Source of the DNA: Tritrichomonas foetus
Lineage: Eukaryota > Parabasalia > Tritrichomonadida > Tritrichomonadidae
Length of the DNA: 33,332 nucleotides
NCBI GenBank assembly: GCA_001839685.1
Contig: MLAK01000590.1
Coordinates: 1-33,332 of the forward strand
Direction of reading: 5' to 3'
Every line of letters starts with the position of its first letter. Within the stretch, counting starts at the first letter, position 1. Below are positions 17,280 through 26,735 of this stretch, in pieces. Under the pieces are notes generated by a model. It was not told where the DNA came from, did not search any database, and worked only from the letters and a program-made list of their open reading frames with translations. The position numbers and the translations under genes are program-made.

Positions 17280-19148
17280 CTACAGGGATTCATTTTGGGT
17301 AACGATACAACTAATAGCTTCATATAAAAATATTGAAGGATGGAATTCTGGCGGAACTTTTGATCTGATCTGATCTGCATTTGCCGAAACAAATGCACGA
17401 ATTGATTGAATTGCTTTATATAAATCCTGAAGGCTAAAAACACATTCGCATGGATCATTGTCAACAGGCTCTGTGATTTTTTCAAAGAACAGAACCATAT
17501 TTTTGGCATGTTTTTGAAGAACTGGATCAAATATTCCCCAACCAGTAACAGCTGAATAATCACTACCAAGAGTTCCTAATGCCATTAAAATCTTGGAAAA
17601 TGTGGTACATTTCTTTCTTTCTGCTTGATCAACTGCTTCTGCTGGAAGTCCAACTTTTTGCAAAGAAGTAAATGCAGGAACAATAATTCTGAGTATAAAC
17701 AAACCTGAAAGTGCGCGTTGATTCATCACAGGTGATCCAAATGTTAATTCACAAATTAAACGATGATATCTAAGAATGGAACGAATAATTTGTGGAATTT
17801 GTTCAATAGCTGGTATAACAATTTCCCAAAATGTTGTCAATAGTTTATCAACAATTTCTATATCATCAGTTTGTGGATTCTTCTCATCAAATGAAGGCAT
17901 TTTTGCAATTTCTAAAAAAGCAGAAGCAATTGTAACACATAGAAATTCATTTAACTCTTCATTCATCATTTCAACCAGGAGTTTAATTGATGGGGAATTA
18001 CCTCGAAAAATTTGATTAGGTAAATCTGAATGTGAAATAACCTCAAAATAAGAAATGGTTTTCATTAGTCGTAATTTTTGGCCAAATACGGAAAAAATAA
18101 TATTTAACGAATCCATCATATGTTTTCCATTTGTTGCATCACAATCTATAGCTTGAAAAAATGCATAGTTAAAATTATAATCTAATGTAAGAATCATTCT
18201 AATGAATGAATCTAACAACTGAACACTAATTTCCTCTGTTGGTGGGAATGCAGTAAGAGAGCAAATAATTGCCTCTGTAAAAGAAAATATCATTGGTGGT
18301 CTTGCACGTGTAAAATCTCTCCAAATATTAGGAACAGAAGTTACTAAACTTATTTCATTATTTCCAAGATTAGTGGTATTAGAATTAGTGATATTATTTG
18401 AACTACCTGATGGGATAACACCATTTGGCGAACTATTGGAATCCAAAATATGCAATAATAACTTTCCAGATTCTTGTGCATAAGAAATATAATTTGCCTT
18501 TTCATATTGGGAATAAATAGAATCAGTAGAAATAGTTATCTGATTATTAGAAACGAAATTGACAATAGCTGAACATTTTTTCTTAAAAACACCAACTCTA
18601 TTTTCAACTTTCATTACAGAAACAATGGGAAAGTCACATGTCCACATGATAGTTGTTGGTGTTAGATAATATAACAGTTTTGAAAAGAGTCTTTTTCGTA
18701 GATCTAACGTCGTATATAATTCAGGAGTTTCTGCTAATGCCCTGAAATGATAGAGAATATGTATCAATGCATATGATTGTTCTGGAAGGAAATATTGAAA
18801 TATCGTTTCATTCGTTAAACAAGAGATGTTTGCAGTTTTTTCTAAAAGATCTATTGGTATCACATTACGAGAAATTTGAGAAACTTGTGTTATTTTGATT
18901 GAAAATTCTTGATTGAAATTAGTAGTATCTAAATATAGTTTGGCATTGTTATTATTAATGTGCATCTCATATAGATCTTTTAATAAGTCTGGCAATTGTT
19001 TGAAATAAGTTAGATTTGATGAAAAGGGTGAGTTTGGGGATAAATCCGGAAATTCTGCTTCTGGTGGGGAATAAGTAAATTGGGGGTTACATGGAAGATA
19101 ACAAAAGCTATCAGGATATAAAAAAGGAAGGGTTATTTCATTCTCCAT
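17280..19148 (-). CDS. Ras GTPase-activating protein (RasGAP domain)
   Basis: 622 aa from the ATG at 19148. An upstream extension exists only from a TTG and would overlap the proposed initiator. The C-terminal half, about residues 300-545, has the RasGAP signatures: the arginine-finger motif IFRGNS (R382), closely matching the FRGNS motif of neurofibromin; the structural motif LFILR-x3-PA (483-492, R487), matching the family FLRFINPA; and FSKILMALG (517-525). RasGAPs speed GTP hydrolysis on Ras-like GTPases. The first 300 residues are unlike any domain I know; they are mixed helical with an Asn/Ser-rich linker at 238-265. There is no PH, C2, SH2 or calponin domain. Probably a cytosolic regulator of small GTPase signalling. 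Confidence 0.88.
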   Translation of the reverse strand: MENEITLPFLYPDSFCYLPCNPQFTYSPPEAEFPDLSPNSPFSSNLTYFKQLPDLLKDLYEMHINNNNAKLYLDTTNFNQEFSIKITQVSQISRNVIPIDLLEKTANISCLTNETIFQYFLPEQSYALIHILYHFRALAETPELYTTLDLRKRLFSKLLYYLTPTTIMWTCDFPIVSVMKVENRVGVFKKKCSAIVNFVSNNQITISTDSIYSQYEKANYISYAQESGKLLLHILDSNSSPNGVIPSGSSNNITNSNTTNLGNNEISLVTSVPNIWRDFTRARPPMIFSFTEAIICSLTAFPPTEEISVQLLDSFIRMILTLDYNFNYAFFQAIDCDATNGKHMMDSLNIIFSVFGQKLRLMKTISYFEVISHSDLPNQIFRGNSPSIKLLVEMMNEELNEFLCVTIASAFLEIAKMPSFDEKNPQTDDIEIVDKLLTTFWEIVIPAIEQIPQIIRSILRYHRLICELTFGSPVMNQRALSGLFILRIIVPAFTSLQKVGLPAEAVDQAERKKCTTFSKILMALGTLGSDYSAVTGWGIFDPVLQKHAKNMVLFFEKITEPVDNDPCECVFSLQDLYKAIQSIRAFVSANADQIRSKVPPEFHPSIFLYEAISCIVTQNESL

Positions 19149-20090
19149 TCGAGAATAGTGAATGCAAATGAAAAGAACAAAAATTGAATGAATATTCAAA
19201 ATTTAAATACAATGTTCTTATTAAATATGATGCTTGAACGAAAAATCATCTCATCAGATGACAAATTTTCTGACAGTCAACTTTTTATAATAATATATTT
19301 TTTCACCATTAGTCTGAAAACGCAATATCCCATCGAAAAAGAAAGGCATATAGTCTCTATCAGATGCTTCTTACGGATCAAGATTTCCAAGTTAAACCTT
19401 ACCAACTAAGTTTTACTTACAATGACAGATATTTAGCCAGTGATAAAACTCTCGAAGACTAAAACATCCAAAAATGATTCATGTATTAATGTAGTGATAA
19501 TAGAGTGACTAAATTCTAAACATAAAACCGCATTTGTATATTACCAACACTTTTCATAAAGTTATTTATGGAAGATTTCAAAAATTCTATTTTGATAATT
19601 ATATTATACATTGAATAACTTGATCATACTGTGAATAAAATATTCGATTTTTCTCAATCTCAAATCTTAATTTTTAGGATCTAATTGTATGGCGTATTTA
19701 GAAAGCTCATATGATGCATTATACATGTACCAATGATAATCGATTTCATATTGTAAGAGAGGATGATTCTTTTCAAACATCACTCTGGAGATGTTATTCG
19801 AGCAGTTATATCCAATCTAGATTAGTATCCTATAGTTATTTTTGATAATAGAATTTTATTTAATATCTAATAATACATAATCGGAAAATATTTATTCATA
19901 TACACCAAAAACATCATTAACTTATGATCATAAAAAAAAAAACGGTCTGAATAAAACAAAATAAATATTCTGAATTGTGAGAAAAAACAGTCAACATTGA
20001 AATAAATGAATAACAAATTTTTGTGTAATCATATTCCAACCACCTAATTGAAATCAAATACATCGCATAATTCATCCTTTACAGTCGGGC
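19149..20090. other. Divergent intergenic region, no gene seen
   Basis: A 0.94-kb AT-rich spacer holding the promoters of the RasGAP and LRR genes. A short peptide-like run at about 19688-19735 (MAYLESSYDALYMYQ) is closed by two stops and is too short to call. The frame at 19188-19409 has no recognisable domain. Confidence 0.5.
19156..19161 (-). promoter_or_regulatory. Initiator-like element of the RasGAP gene
   Basis: On the minus strand TCACTA matches the Trichomonas initiator TCA-Y-T/A. The A at 19159 would give a 5' leader of about 11 nt before the ATG at 19148, within the range usual for trichomonads. A short motif in AT-rich DNA can occur by chance. Confidence 0.4.
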
Positions 20091-21788
20091 ATGATTTCCA
20101 TTATAACTGTATTTCTTTTAAATTCTTGTGCAGAGAATATTGTTGTATCAAAGTCAGGTATTGTTGATTATGTTGCACCCCTAGCTTATGAACAGTGTGA
20201 TTCAAAGACTGCAGTAATTGGTGAAGGTATTATTTTGATTGGAGCACAAGCATTTACTGGATGCTCTAATCTTCATACTGTTACATTTCCATCAACATTA
20301 GAAATCATTAAAAATAGTGCTTTCATATTATGCACATCACTTGTCTCTGTTGTTATACCAGAAGGCGTTACAACTATCGAAAATAGTGCATTTAGGGCAT
20401 GCACAGCTCTTGTTTCAATTAGCTTACCATCAACTTTGGTAGATATTGGTACAGTAGTATTTCAAGATGGTGTTGATAAATTAACAAGCATTCAATTTCC
20501 TAATGGAAACCCAATATTTAGCACAGCTTATAATATGATCTATACAAACACAACTTTAGTAATGTGCTCTAATGCTGTAACTCAAATAACATGGTGGCCA
20601 GATGTTACTATTTTAAAGTCACATTGTTTTGTTTATTGCAAACTCATTGGTTCAATAACATTTCCGTCCACATTGACAACTCTAGAATCAAGATCATTGT
20701 ATTTTATGTCATCACTTATTTCATTTGAACTTGGAGAATCAATCATTTCTTTTTCAGAAAATACTATTGAGAATTGCTTAAACCTTCAAGCCATCTATGT
20801 TGCAAGTAATAATCCAAATTATCAAAGCTCTGATGGAGTTTTATTCACGAAAAATCTTGAAGAGTTATATTTTTATCCAATTTCAAAACCAGGAACTACA
20901 TATACAATTCCTGCAAATACAAAAACAATATCTAAAATAGCGTTTTCTAATGTTGTTGAATTAGAAAGATTTGAAGTAAGCTCTGGTAATACTGTTTTTA
21001 CTGCATCAAATGGAGTTTTATATTCACAAGATATGAAAACATTATATAGAGTTGCTCCAAAAGTTTCATCATTTACAATTCCAAATGGAATTGTCACTCT
21101 TGCTGCAGGAGCTTTTTACACATGCATGATCACACAAATATCATTTCCATCAAGTGTTGAAAACATTGAAAGCAGTGTGTTTTATTATACGCAGATTAAT
21201 ACACATATCACAATACCTGAAACCGTAAAAAATATCGGAGCTCTTGCTTTCTTTAGTAACATATTAGTTCCATCAATCTCAGTGAATTGTAAATTAACAG
21301 TGTTAGAGTCAGGTATCTTTTTGAGTTGCAGAGAAATGACAACAATTACCTTACCTAATACTATAGTTAAAATCTCAAGCGAGGCTTTTTATAATTGCAT
21401 TAAACTTGTAAATATAAATATACCATCAAGTTTAATACATATTGGAGACAATGCTTTTTATTTTTGTGTAAGTTTACCAAATATTGTTTTTCCTGAAACA
21501 CTTCTATCTATTGGAGCCTCAGCATTTGAATCATGTATTGCTTTTACTTCTCTCACCATTCCAGCAAGTGTGAAATATATTCCTGCTCTTGCATTCAGCA
21601 CATGCACAAACACAAAAATTGTGACATTCGAGAGTTGTAATACTGAATATCATTCATCGGCATTTTATAGTATTCCAGATTTTTCACAGCCTATCTGCGT
21701 GTCATCAAAGACATTTACTGCATCAATTTCTATTAAGCCTGTAATTAGAAGTATATTGTTATTATATACATTTTTCCTTGATGGATGA
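20091..21788 (+). CDS. BspA-like leucine-rich-repeat surface protein
   Basis: 565 aa from the ATG at 20091, with a short signal peptide (MISIITVFLLNSCAE). Nearly the whole mature part consists of LRR_5/TpLRR units of about 23 residues, with the pattern I-x-AFxxCxxLxxVxFPSTLxxI (for example IGAQAFTGCSNLHTVTFPSTL, IENSAFRACTALVSISLPSTL, IGASAFESCIAFTSLTIPASV), plus two longer island-type units carrying GVLFTKNLEELYFYP and GVLYSQDMKTLYRVAP. This is the BspA family, greatly expanded in trichomonads and thought to serve adhesion or surface recognition. The C-terminus ends with a short hydrophobic stretch (SILLLYTFFL) only two residues from the end, without the usual transmembrane helix and tail, so it may be lipid-anchored, secreted or truncated. 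Confidence 0.93.
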   Translation: MISIITVFLLNSCAENIVVSKSGIVDYVAPLAYEQCDSKTAVIGEGIILIGAQAFTGCSNLHTVTFPSTLEIIKNSAFILCTSLVSVVIPEGVTTIENSAFRACTALVSISLPSTLVDIGTVVFQDGVDKLTSIQFPNGNPIFSTAYNMIYTNTTLVMCSNAVTQITWWPDVTILKSHCFVYCKLIGSITFPSTLTTLESRSLYFMSSLISFELGESIISFSENTIENCLNLQAIYVASNNPNYQSSDGVLFTKNLEELYFYPISKPGTTYTIPANTKTISKIAFSNVVELERFEVSSGNTVFTASNGVLYSQDMKTLYRVAPKVSSFTIPNGIVTLAAGAFYTCMITQISFPSSVENIESSVFYYTQINTHITIPETVKNIGALAFFSNILVPSISVNCKLTVLESGIFLSCREMTTITLPNTIVKISSEAFYNCIKLVNINIPSSLIHIGDNAFYFCVSLPNIVFPETLLSIGASAFESCIAFTSLTIPASVKYIPALAFSTCTNTKIVTFESCNTEYHSSAFYSIPDFSQPICVSSKTFTASISIKPVIRSILLLYTFFLDG

Positions 21789-21970
21789 ATCATTGAATCT
21801 GATAATATTATCATTAAATTAGAATAAAAAAGATCATGAAAGAAAATATTTACATTTTTTGGTTTTCAAAGGTTTTATCTTTTTCGGAAAATAATTTATC
21901 GTCTTTTTCGGAAAAAGTTATAGAGGTGAAATATTTCAGAAATTATGGCTAATTTTTGATCAAAAATAAA

Positions 21971-22945
21971 ATGAGCCGATTTGGCGAATACACGCGAGAA
22001 ATCGAAACACTGATAAATATTTTAATACCAACAATCGATGTTTCAATTCGAGGTCAAGAAGAATTAAAAAGTTGTGATGTTTTTATTAAATCCGATAAAT
22101 CTCCAGTTTCAATTTGCGACTACGCTTGTCAGACTTTAATCGTAAAAGGAATACATAAGAATTTTCCAGAGGACAAAATTTTAGGCGAAGAAGATGTAAA
22201 CGCGTCAGATTCAAATTTCATTCAATTAGTAAAACATATTTTACCAGAGGATTTGGATCCAATTTCAATATGCAAAGACATTATTACAGAAATTACGGAC
22301 GATATGGACAGAGTTTGGGTCATTGATCCGATTGATGGGACATATGATTTTATTAAGAATGGAAATTTCGCAATAGCAACGGCCCTTCTTGTCAATTTGG
22401 AAGTAGTCTGTTCGATTGTTGCATGGCCACGCCATAAATCTTCTATCACCGGATTGCCAAAAAATGGACCATTAATTTTTGTATCTGCCAAAAATCACGG
22501 CAGTTTTGCAGTTGACCTAGAAAAGAACTATATACCTTTAGTAAAAAGTGACACTCCTAGAAACCGGTTAATTAAGCCAATAAACATGCGCGAGCCCGAA
22601 ATTTTAACATATGAATTACTGAAAGAGAAGCTAAAAATCGATGAAGAATTTTCCGACTCATCAATGACAAAAGGATTCGTTTTAGCAGCAGGTGCTGGTG
22701 TTGTTTACATGAGAATTAGGTGTTTAGGTGATGAGCACGTCTGGGATATTGCACCATTCGAGCTTCTCGTGAGGGAGGCTGGCGGATTTGCAACGAATAT
22801 TGATGGCGAACAAATTAAATATAATAAAATAGGAAGAGTTGTTGACAGCAGGCGAGGTTTGATTTTCACATTTAAAGATGAAGATTATCATCAACAGGTT
22901 TTAGAAATTTATAGAGAGGCTTATGCCAAATATTATAACAAATAA
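21971..22945 (+). CDS. 3'(2'),5'-bisphosphate nucleotidase (inositol monophosphatase superfamily)
   Basis: 324 aa from the ATG at 21971; the frame opens five codons earlier at a TTG. The lithium-sensitive phosphatase signatures are all present: DKSPVSICDYACQ (42-54) with D50, LGEED (71-75), the metal-binding DPIDGT (119-124) and WDIAPFELLVREAGG (258-272). The spacing and the DYACQTLI-x-IHKNFPEDKILGEE segment match the Hal2/BPNT group better than inositol monophosphatase. The group hydrolyses 3'-phosphoadenosine 5'-phosphate (PAP) to AMP, removing an inhibitor left by sulfation reactions. The usual GEES serine is Asp here. Cytosolic, with no targeting peptide. Some inositol polyphosphate 1-phosphatase activity cannot be excluded. 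Confidence 0.88.
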   Translation: MSRFGEYTREIETLINILIPTIDVSIRGQEELKSCDVFIKSDKSPVSICDYACQTLIVKGIHKNFPEDKILGEEDVNASDSNFIQLVKHILPEDLDPISICKDIITEITDDMDRVWVIDPIDGTYDFIKNGNFAIATALLVNLEVVCSIVAWPRHKSSITGLPKNGPLIFVSAKNHGSFAVDLEKNYIPLVKSDTPRNRLIKPINMREPEILTYELLKEKLKIDEEFSDSSMTKGFVLAAGAGVVYMRIRCLGDEHVWDIAPFELLVREAGGFATNIDGEQIKYNKIGRVVDSRRGLIFTFKDEDYHQQVLEIYREAYAKYYNK

Positions 22946-23102
22946 TTCTATTAATAGAGTTATTAGTTAATAAATAAAAATGTAGATTGTTACATGTGTG
23001 TGATTGAAAAAACTTTTTCTCTGTTTATATATACAGATCAATAGATTTTTTTTTATATAGCAATGATTCGAATGTTGCACTTCAATTCAGTTAATTAAAA
23101 CT

Positions 23103-23963
23103 TTACTGCGAGAACAAGTGCTCTCCTTCACTTCTTCTGTCACATTTTCCACAAAGGATACCACAGTATCCCCAAGTTGTTGCATCCCATTAATCTATTA
23201 TATTTGCTTGACATAATGATGAATCTGCTTCTTCATAATCTTCCATTCTCAAACAATAAACACCAAGACAAGTCCAGTCGAGAGCTGTTTCCATATGTTG
23301 AACTGTATACATCAACAAATCATAAGCTTTGTCATATTTTCCTTTAAGAGTATCAATTAATGCAAGCCTTAAGCGAGCTTCCAGATCCAGTTCTTTAGCA
23401 AGCGCCAACATTCTTTCAAATGAACCAATGCGTTATCTCGTTCACGTTCCAAAGTCCGAGATCATCTTGATCTGCTTCTACTGCTATGAAAAAGAACAGT
23501 AACGGCTGTTTCCTAACATATTCAAAAGAACGACACAATCTTCACGATTTCCAGAATTTGCAAGCTTGGAACAAAATCCAAGAATAGCTGCAATAAAGCT
23601 ATAATCAATAGAGATTGTTTAACAAAGTATTCTAACACCTTTTGTGATTTCAGGTCATTATAATACAAAGCAAATGCGAATAGCCATTTTGCACTCATTC
23701 AATGGATCAAGGACACACTTTCTTTAATAAAGTTGTTATAAATCATCAGTTTTATGATAACTCTGCTTCATAATTTGATTAGTGATATGTTCTACATCCA
23801 TTTCAGTTGGTAATTGTGATACATGTGGGAAAGATAGATTATACATCAAATTACATAACATCAATTGTGAAATAAAAGATGGTGTAATTTCTGGTGGTGG
23901 TATTTTTTTCAATGTTTCATCTTCATTTTCTTCAGTTTTTGATAAAAACACTTGTCTTACCAT
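23103..23963 (-). pseudogene. Decayed TPR-repeat protein gene
   Basis: The ATG at 23963 starts a frame of 75 codons (MVRQVFLSKTEENEDETLKKIPPPEI). It ends at 23736 and is followed by fragments in changing frames through 23420. A clear TPR-like piece then follows (LAKELDLEARLRLALIDTLKGKYDKAYDLL, DWTCLGVYCLRMEDYEEADSSLCQAN). Its frame meets a TAA at 23190-23192 and continues without shift for another 28 residues (WDATTWGYCGILCGKCDRRSEGE) to a TAA at 23103. At least three frame changes and one in-frame stop mark it as dead. The intact relative would be a cytosolic TPR scaffold, possibly axonemal, but that is a guess. Confidence 0.75.
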
Positions 23964-24091
23964 TTCATCAATTGATGGTAGAATCCAAAGATAGATTAAA
24001 AAAGTGAATAAAGAAAATCCATAACTTTTTGAATATCTATACGATAGAAGAGAACGTTTATTATCACGATAGAGATTTCACCCAAAAAACA

Positions 24092-25504
24092 ATGAATCCT
24101 ATAAAACCAGAACCAAAATTCAATAAAGTTATTTACTACAGCCATTTAAAGCTTATCGAACGCTATATTTTACTTTTGACCATCACATTTTTCGGTGTTT
24201 ACTTTGCAGATAGAAAGATGACGATTTTAGTTATCCTTTTAATCCCCTTGTTTTATCTTCTTAACAGATTCCCTCCATATCATTGCATCAACACACCCAA
24301 AGCAATCAACGCGATTGCCAACTCGCTTCCAATTTCGCCACAAGAACCAGCCAATTGCATATCTCAAGTTCTTTCGCTTGTTTGGCCGCACATTTTCATG
24401 CAAGAACGAGTCGACTACTTCAAAGAACAGCTTCAATGGGTCCTCGACAACAATAAGGTGCCCTATTTCGATTCAATTGCATTGAAGTCAATGAAGCTCG
24501 GAAACATGGCCCCACAAATTACACAGATTTTACTTCCAAAAACGCCAGAAGCACCAGACGATTCGATTATGCTTCAAATGCAGGCAATTTATTATCCATC
24601 ATTCGAATTGAGCGGACTTTGTACTCCATCCGCTAACGTTCCGGCATTCAACATCACATTCACTGATCTCACTGTGATGTGCGATGTTTACATCATGCTT
24701 GAATTCACACCTGATCCATACATTCCGAACATGCCGTTTTGGACCGCCCTGGATTTCCTACTTGTTAAACCGCCGCAAGTTAGTGGTTTCAATCTAACTC
24801 TCTTCCAGAGCTCCAATTTAATTAACAAGGACTCAATTAAAGCACACATGAGTGACATTTTCTCGAAGATGATTTGGAACTTTTGTGGCATTCCAAATGG
24901 ATTCGTGTGGGAGCGTATTGGTGGTGTTTGGAAGAAAGCTCGCGTTTATGGCTCGCATGGAATGGAACGAGTTTCACTTCACCATGGTGAAATATTAAGA
25001 TACTCTAGAATTAAGACTGGCGCTATCGATATGTGTCGGAAATTATGCATAGCTGAGCCATTAACATTACAAACTATTTCTTACCAAGATGAAAGCTCAT
25101 CAACTCACTATTTAGAAATTCTTTCCAAATTTACAAGTAATAAATCAATTGAAACTTTGAATAAAGTCGCTGATGAGTTTTCAACTGAAGCTCCTTCAAA
25201 AGATGAATTAAGAGCATTTTTATTGCTGTCTTATAACTATATTACTGAATTAATTGCAAAGAAAGGAAAAATGATGCTGAACGATGAAAAGAAAAAGAAA
25301 AAAGAAGAGAAATCTCCTCAAAAAACTCAAAGCGAAGTTGATAAATTCATCGCTCCAATTTATGGTTATGTCAACTTTTTGGCACTCCAACAAAAAGTCA
25401 ATTGGGAAATTGCAGAGGAACTTAAACTTGAACAGAAAAGAAAGAAATTGGAAAACCAACTTGTTACTTTCCATCAAAAGATTTTCAAAATGTCAACTTC
25501 TTGA
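24092..25504 (+). CDS. SMP-domain lipid-transfer protein of membrane contact sites
   Basis: 470 aa from the ATG at 24092; the frame opens earlier only at a TTG. Two closely spaced hydrophobic helices (about 25-38 and 43-58, YILLLTITFFGVYF and ILVILLIPLFYLL) form an ER-type hairpin anchor as in extended synaptotagmins. Residues about 88-275 resemble an SMP (synaptotagmin-like mitochondrial lipid-binding) domain: VPYFDSIALKSMKLGNMAPQIT near the first strand, alternating hydrophobic beta strands, a PP-x-VSGFNLTLF segment, and a final helix with WNFCGIPNGFVW. SMP domains form a tube that carries phospholipids between apposed membranes. No C2 domain follows. The C-terminal part has a Lys/Glu-rich charged linker (about 400-420) and a coiled coil at the end. 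Family assignment is by pattern; the TULIP fold should be confirmed. Confidence 0.75.
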   Translation: MNPIKPEPKFNKVIYYSHLKLIERYILLLTITFFGVYFADRKMTILVILLIPLFYLLNRFPPYHCINTPKAINAIANSLPISPQEPANCISQVLSLVWPHIFMQERVDYFKEQLQWVLDNNKVPYFDSIALKSMKLGNMAPQITQILLPKTPEAPDDSIMLQMQAIYYPSFELSGLCTPSANVPAFNITFTDLTVMCDVYIMLEFTPDPYIPNMPFWTALDFLLVKPPQVSGFNLTLFQSSNLINKDSIKAHMSDIFSKMIWNFCGIPNGFVWERIGGVWKKARVYGSHGMERVSLHHGEILRYSRIKTGAIDMCRKLCIAEPLTLQTISYQDESSSTHYLEILSKFTSNKSIETLNKVADEFSTEAPSKDELRAFLLLSYNYITELIAKKGKMMLNDEKKKKKEEKSPQKTQSEVDKFIAPIYGYVNFLALQQKVNWEIAEELKLEQKRKKLENQLVTFHQKIFKMSTS

Positions 25505-25840
25505 AAATCTTTATATTTATTTCTCACCAAGTTTATTTTATATGATTTATGAATAGCATTATTTTTCATGTTTTTTTGAATTTGCATGACAATTTGTATG
25601 ATTTTATTTTCCCTTTCTTTCTATATTTGATTGTATATTTAAGTAAAGATGTACAAAACAAGACTTTTTCTTCCTTTTTTTCATTGAAGCTTCCCATTCA
25701 GAGATCCATATTGTTACTTATCACTAATCTTTGGAAATGAAGAGACATTAATAAAATTACTTTAATAAAAGAGCAGCTTAGTGGATAAAAATATTAGAGT
25801 TTTAATTCAATAAAAAGCTTTTTATTTCACTTTAACTGGA
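25505..25840. other. Convergent intergenic region, no gene seen
   Basis: A 336-bp AT-rich spacer of two 3' ends. The frame at 25549-25740 is Phe/Leu-rich and overlaps nothing recognisable; I do not call it. Confidence 0.5.
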
Positions 25841-26233
25841 TTATTCAAAATCCATTTTTTCGAATGAATTCAATAAGTCTTCTATATATTGATTGTATTC
25901 ATCTTCGTTTTCCGATAAAAAACCAGGCCCATGTAGATCAAAATACAGATCGTCTGTCACGTCAAAATCCAATGAATCAGTAACATTTCCATTTTGAATC
26001 TCATTTTGGTCGCTTTGATTCTCATTTTGGAAGGTTTTTTTAAAGTTCGCTTCTTGTCGGATTTCTGGTTCATATATGTGATTTCCATCTTGGGGCGCAT
26101 CATTTTCACGTGGGTTTCCATTTCCTTTGGAATTCGAATTCGAACCTGGATTCTTCCTGAAGTCCAAGACAATTTCACCTGTCACTTTGTGCCGGAAGAA
26201 ACCATTAGCCATTTTAGGTTCATAATTGCCCAT
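25841..26233 (-). CDS. Small acidic Asn-rich hypothetical protein
   Basis: 130 aa from the ATG at 26233; the upstream frame opens only at TTG. Residues 1-25 include a compact segment (MANGFFRHKVTGEIVLDFRKNP) that reads like a short beta-rich motif. The middle is Asn/Gly/Glu/Gln-rich and disordered. The C-terminus is strongly acidic with aromatics (DVTDDLYFDLHGPGFLSENEDEYNQYIEDLL), a composition seen in activation or binding peptides. No family recognised. Codon use fits neighbouring genes. A TCACTT element at 26256-26261 (minus strand) could be an initiator 26 nt upstream of the ATG. Confidence 0.6.
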   Translation of the reverse strand: MGNYEPKMANGFFRHKVTGEIVLDFRKNPGSNSNSKGNGNPRENDAPQDGNHIYEPEIRQEANFKKTFQNENQSDQNEIQNGNVTDSLDFDVTDDLYFDLHGPGFLSENEDEYNQYIEDLLNSFEKMDFE

Positions 26234-26735
26234 CTTCAAGGTTTTCCAAAAATAAAAGTGATGTGATGAAAACTGCCAATTTTTTAACAAAAGTTAACAA
26301 GTCAATTGGAAATATTCAAATCTAAATAGCCATTTTACTCAAATTTGAATTCCTAACAAAGAGAGTGAGAAAAATGATTTGTGAATAAATTAGTAATTAG
26401 AAATCAAAACTAAATAGCTGAATAAAGTCTTCGTAAGAACACAAAGACGAAAATACACCCACTATATGGTAACCTTATCGAAATCATAAATATTACTCTT
26501 TCCAAAACTCACTTAATGAGCCTGACAATTTGGAAAATTACTAAACTCATGGGTAACTGAATATCTACATATAATTCACCTAACATATAGGTGAATAAAT
26601 TCACAAAACGTTCTTTAAAACTATCATCGAAACATTCATAGAAACAATCATTAAAACATTCATATTAAATTCATAAAAAACATTCATAGAAACAATCATA
26701 ATTTCTATATTTAATACAGGTAATTCTATATTTAA
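26234..26735. other. Intergenic region with a 22-bp direct repeat
   Basis: AT-rich spacer between two leftward genes. AAACATTCATAGAAACAATCAT occurs exactly twice, at 26630-26651 and 26678-26699, close to the 3' end of the SF1 gene. No gene is seen. Confidence 0.6.

Noticed and set aside
23190..23192. In-frame TAA inside TPR sequence as a sign of stop-codon reassignment
   Set aside because: The same gene also has frameshifts, and intact genes nearby end normally at TAA, TAG and TGA.
26576..26587. CTAACATATAG, similar to a Trichomonas branch-acceptor motif
   Set aside because: It is in intergenic DNA without a GTATG donor or flanking exons in frame.
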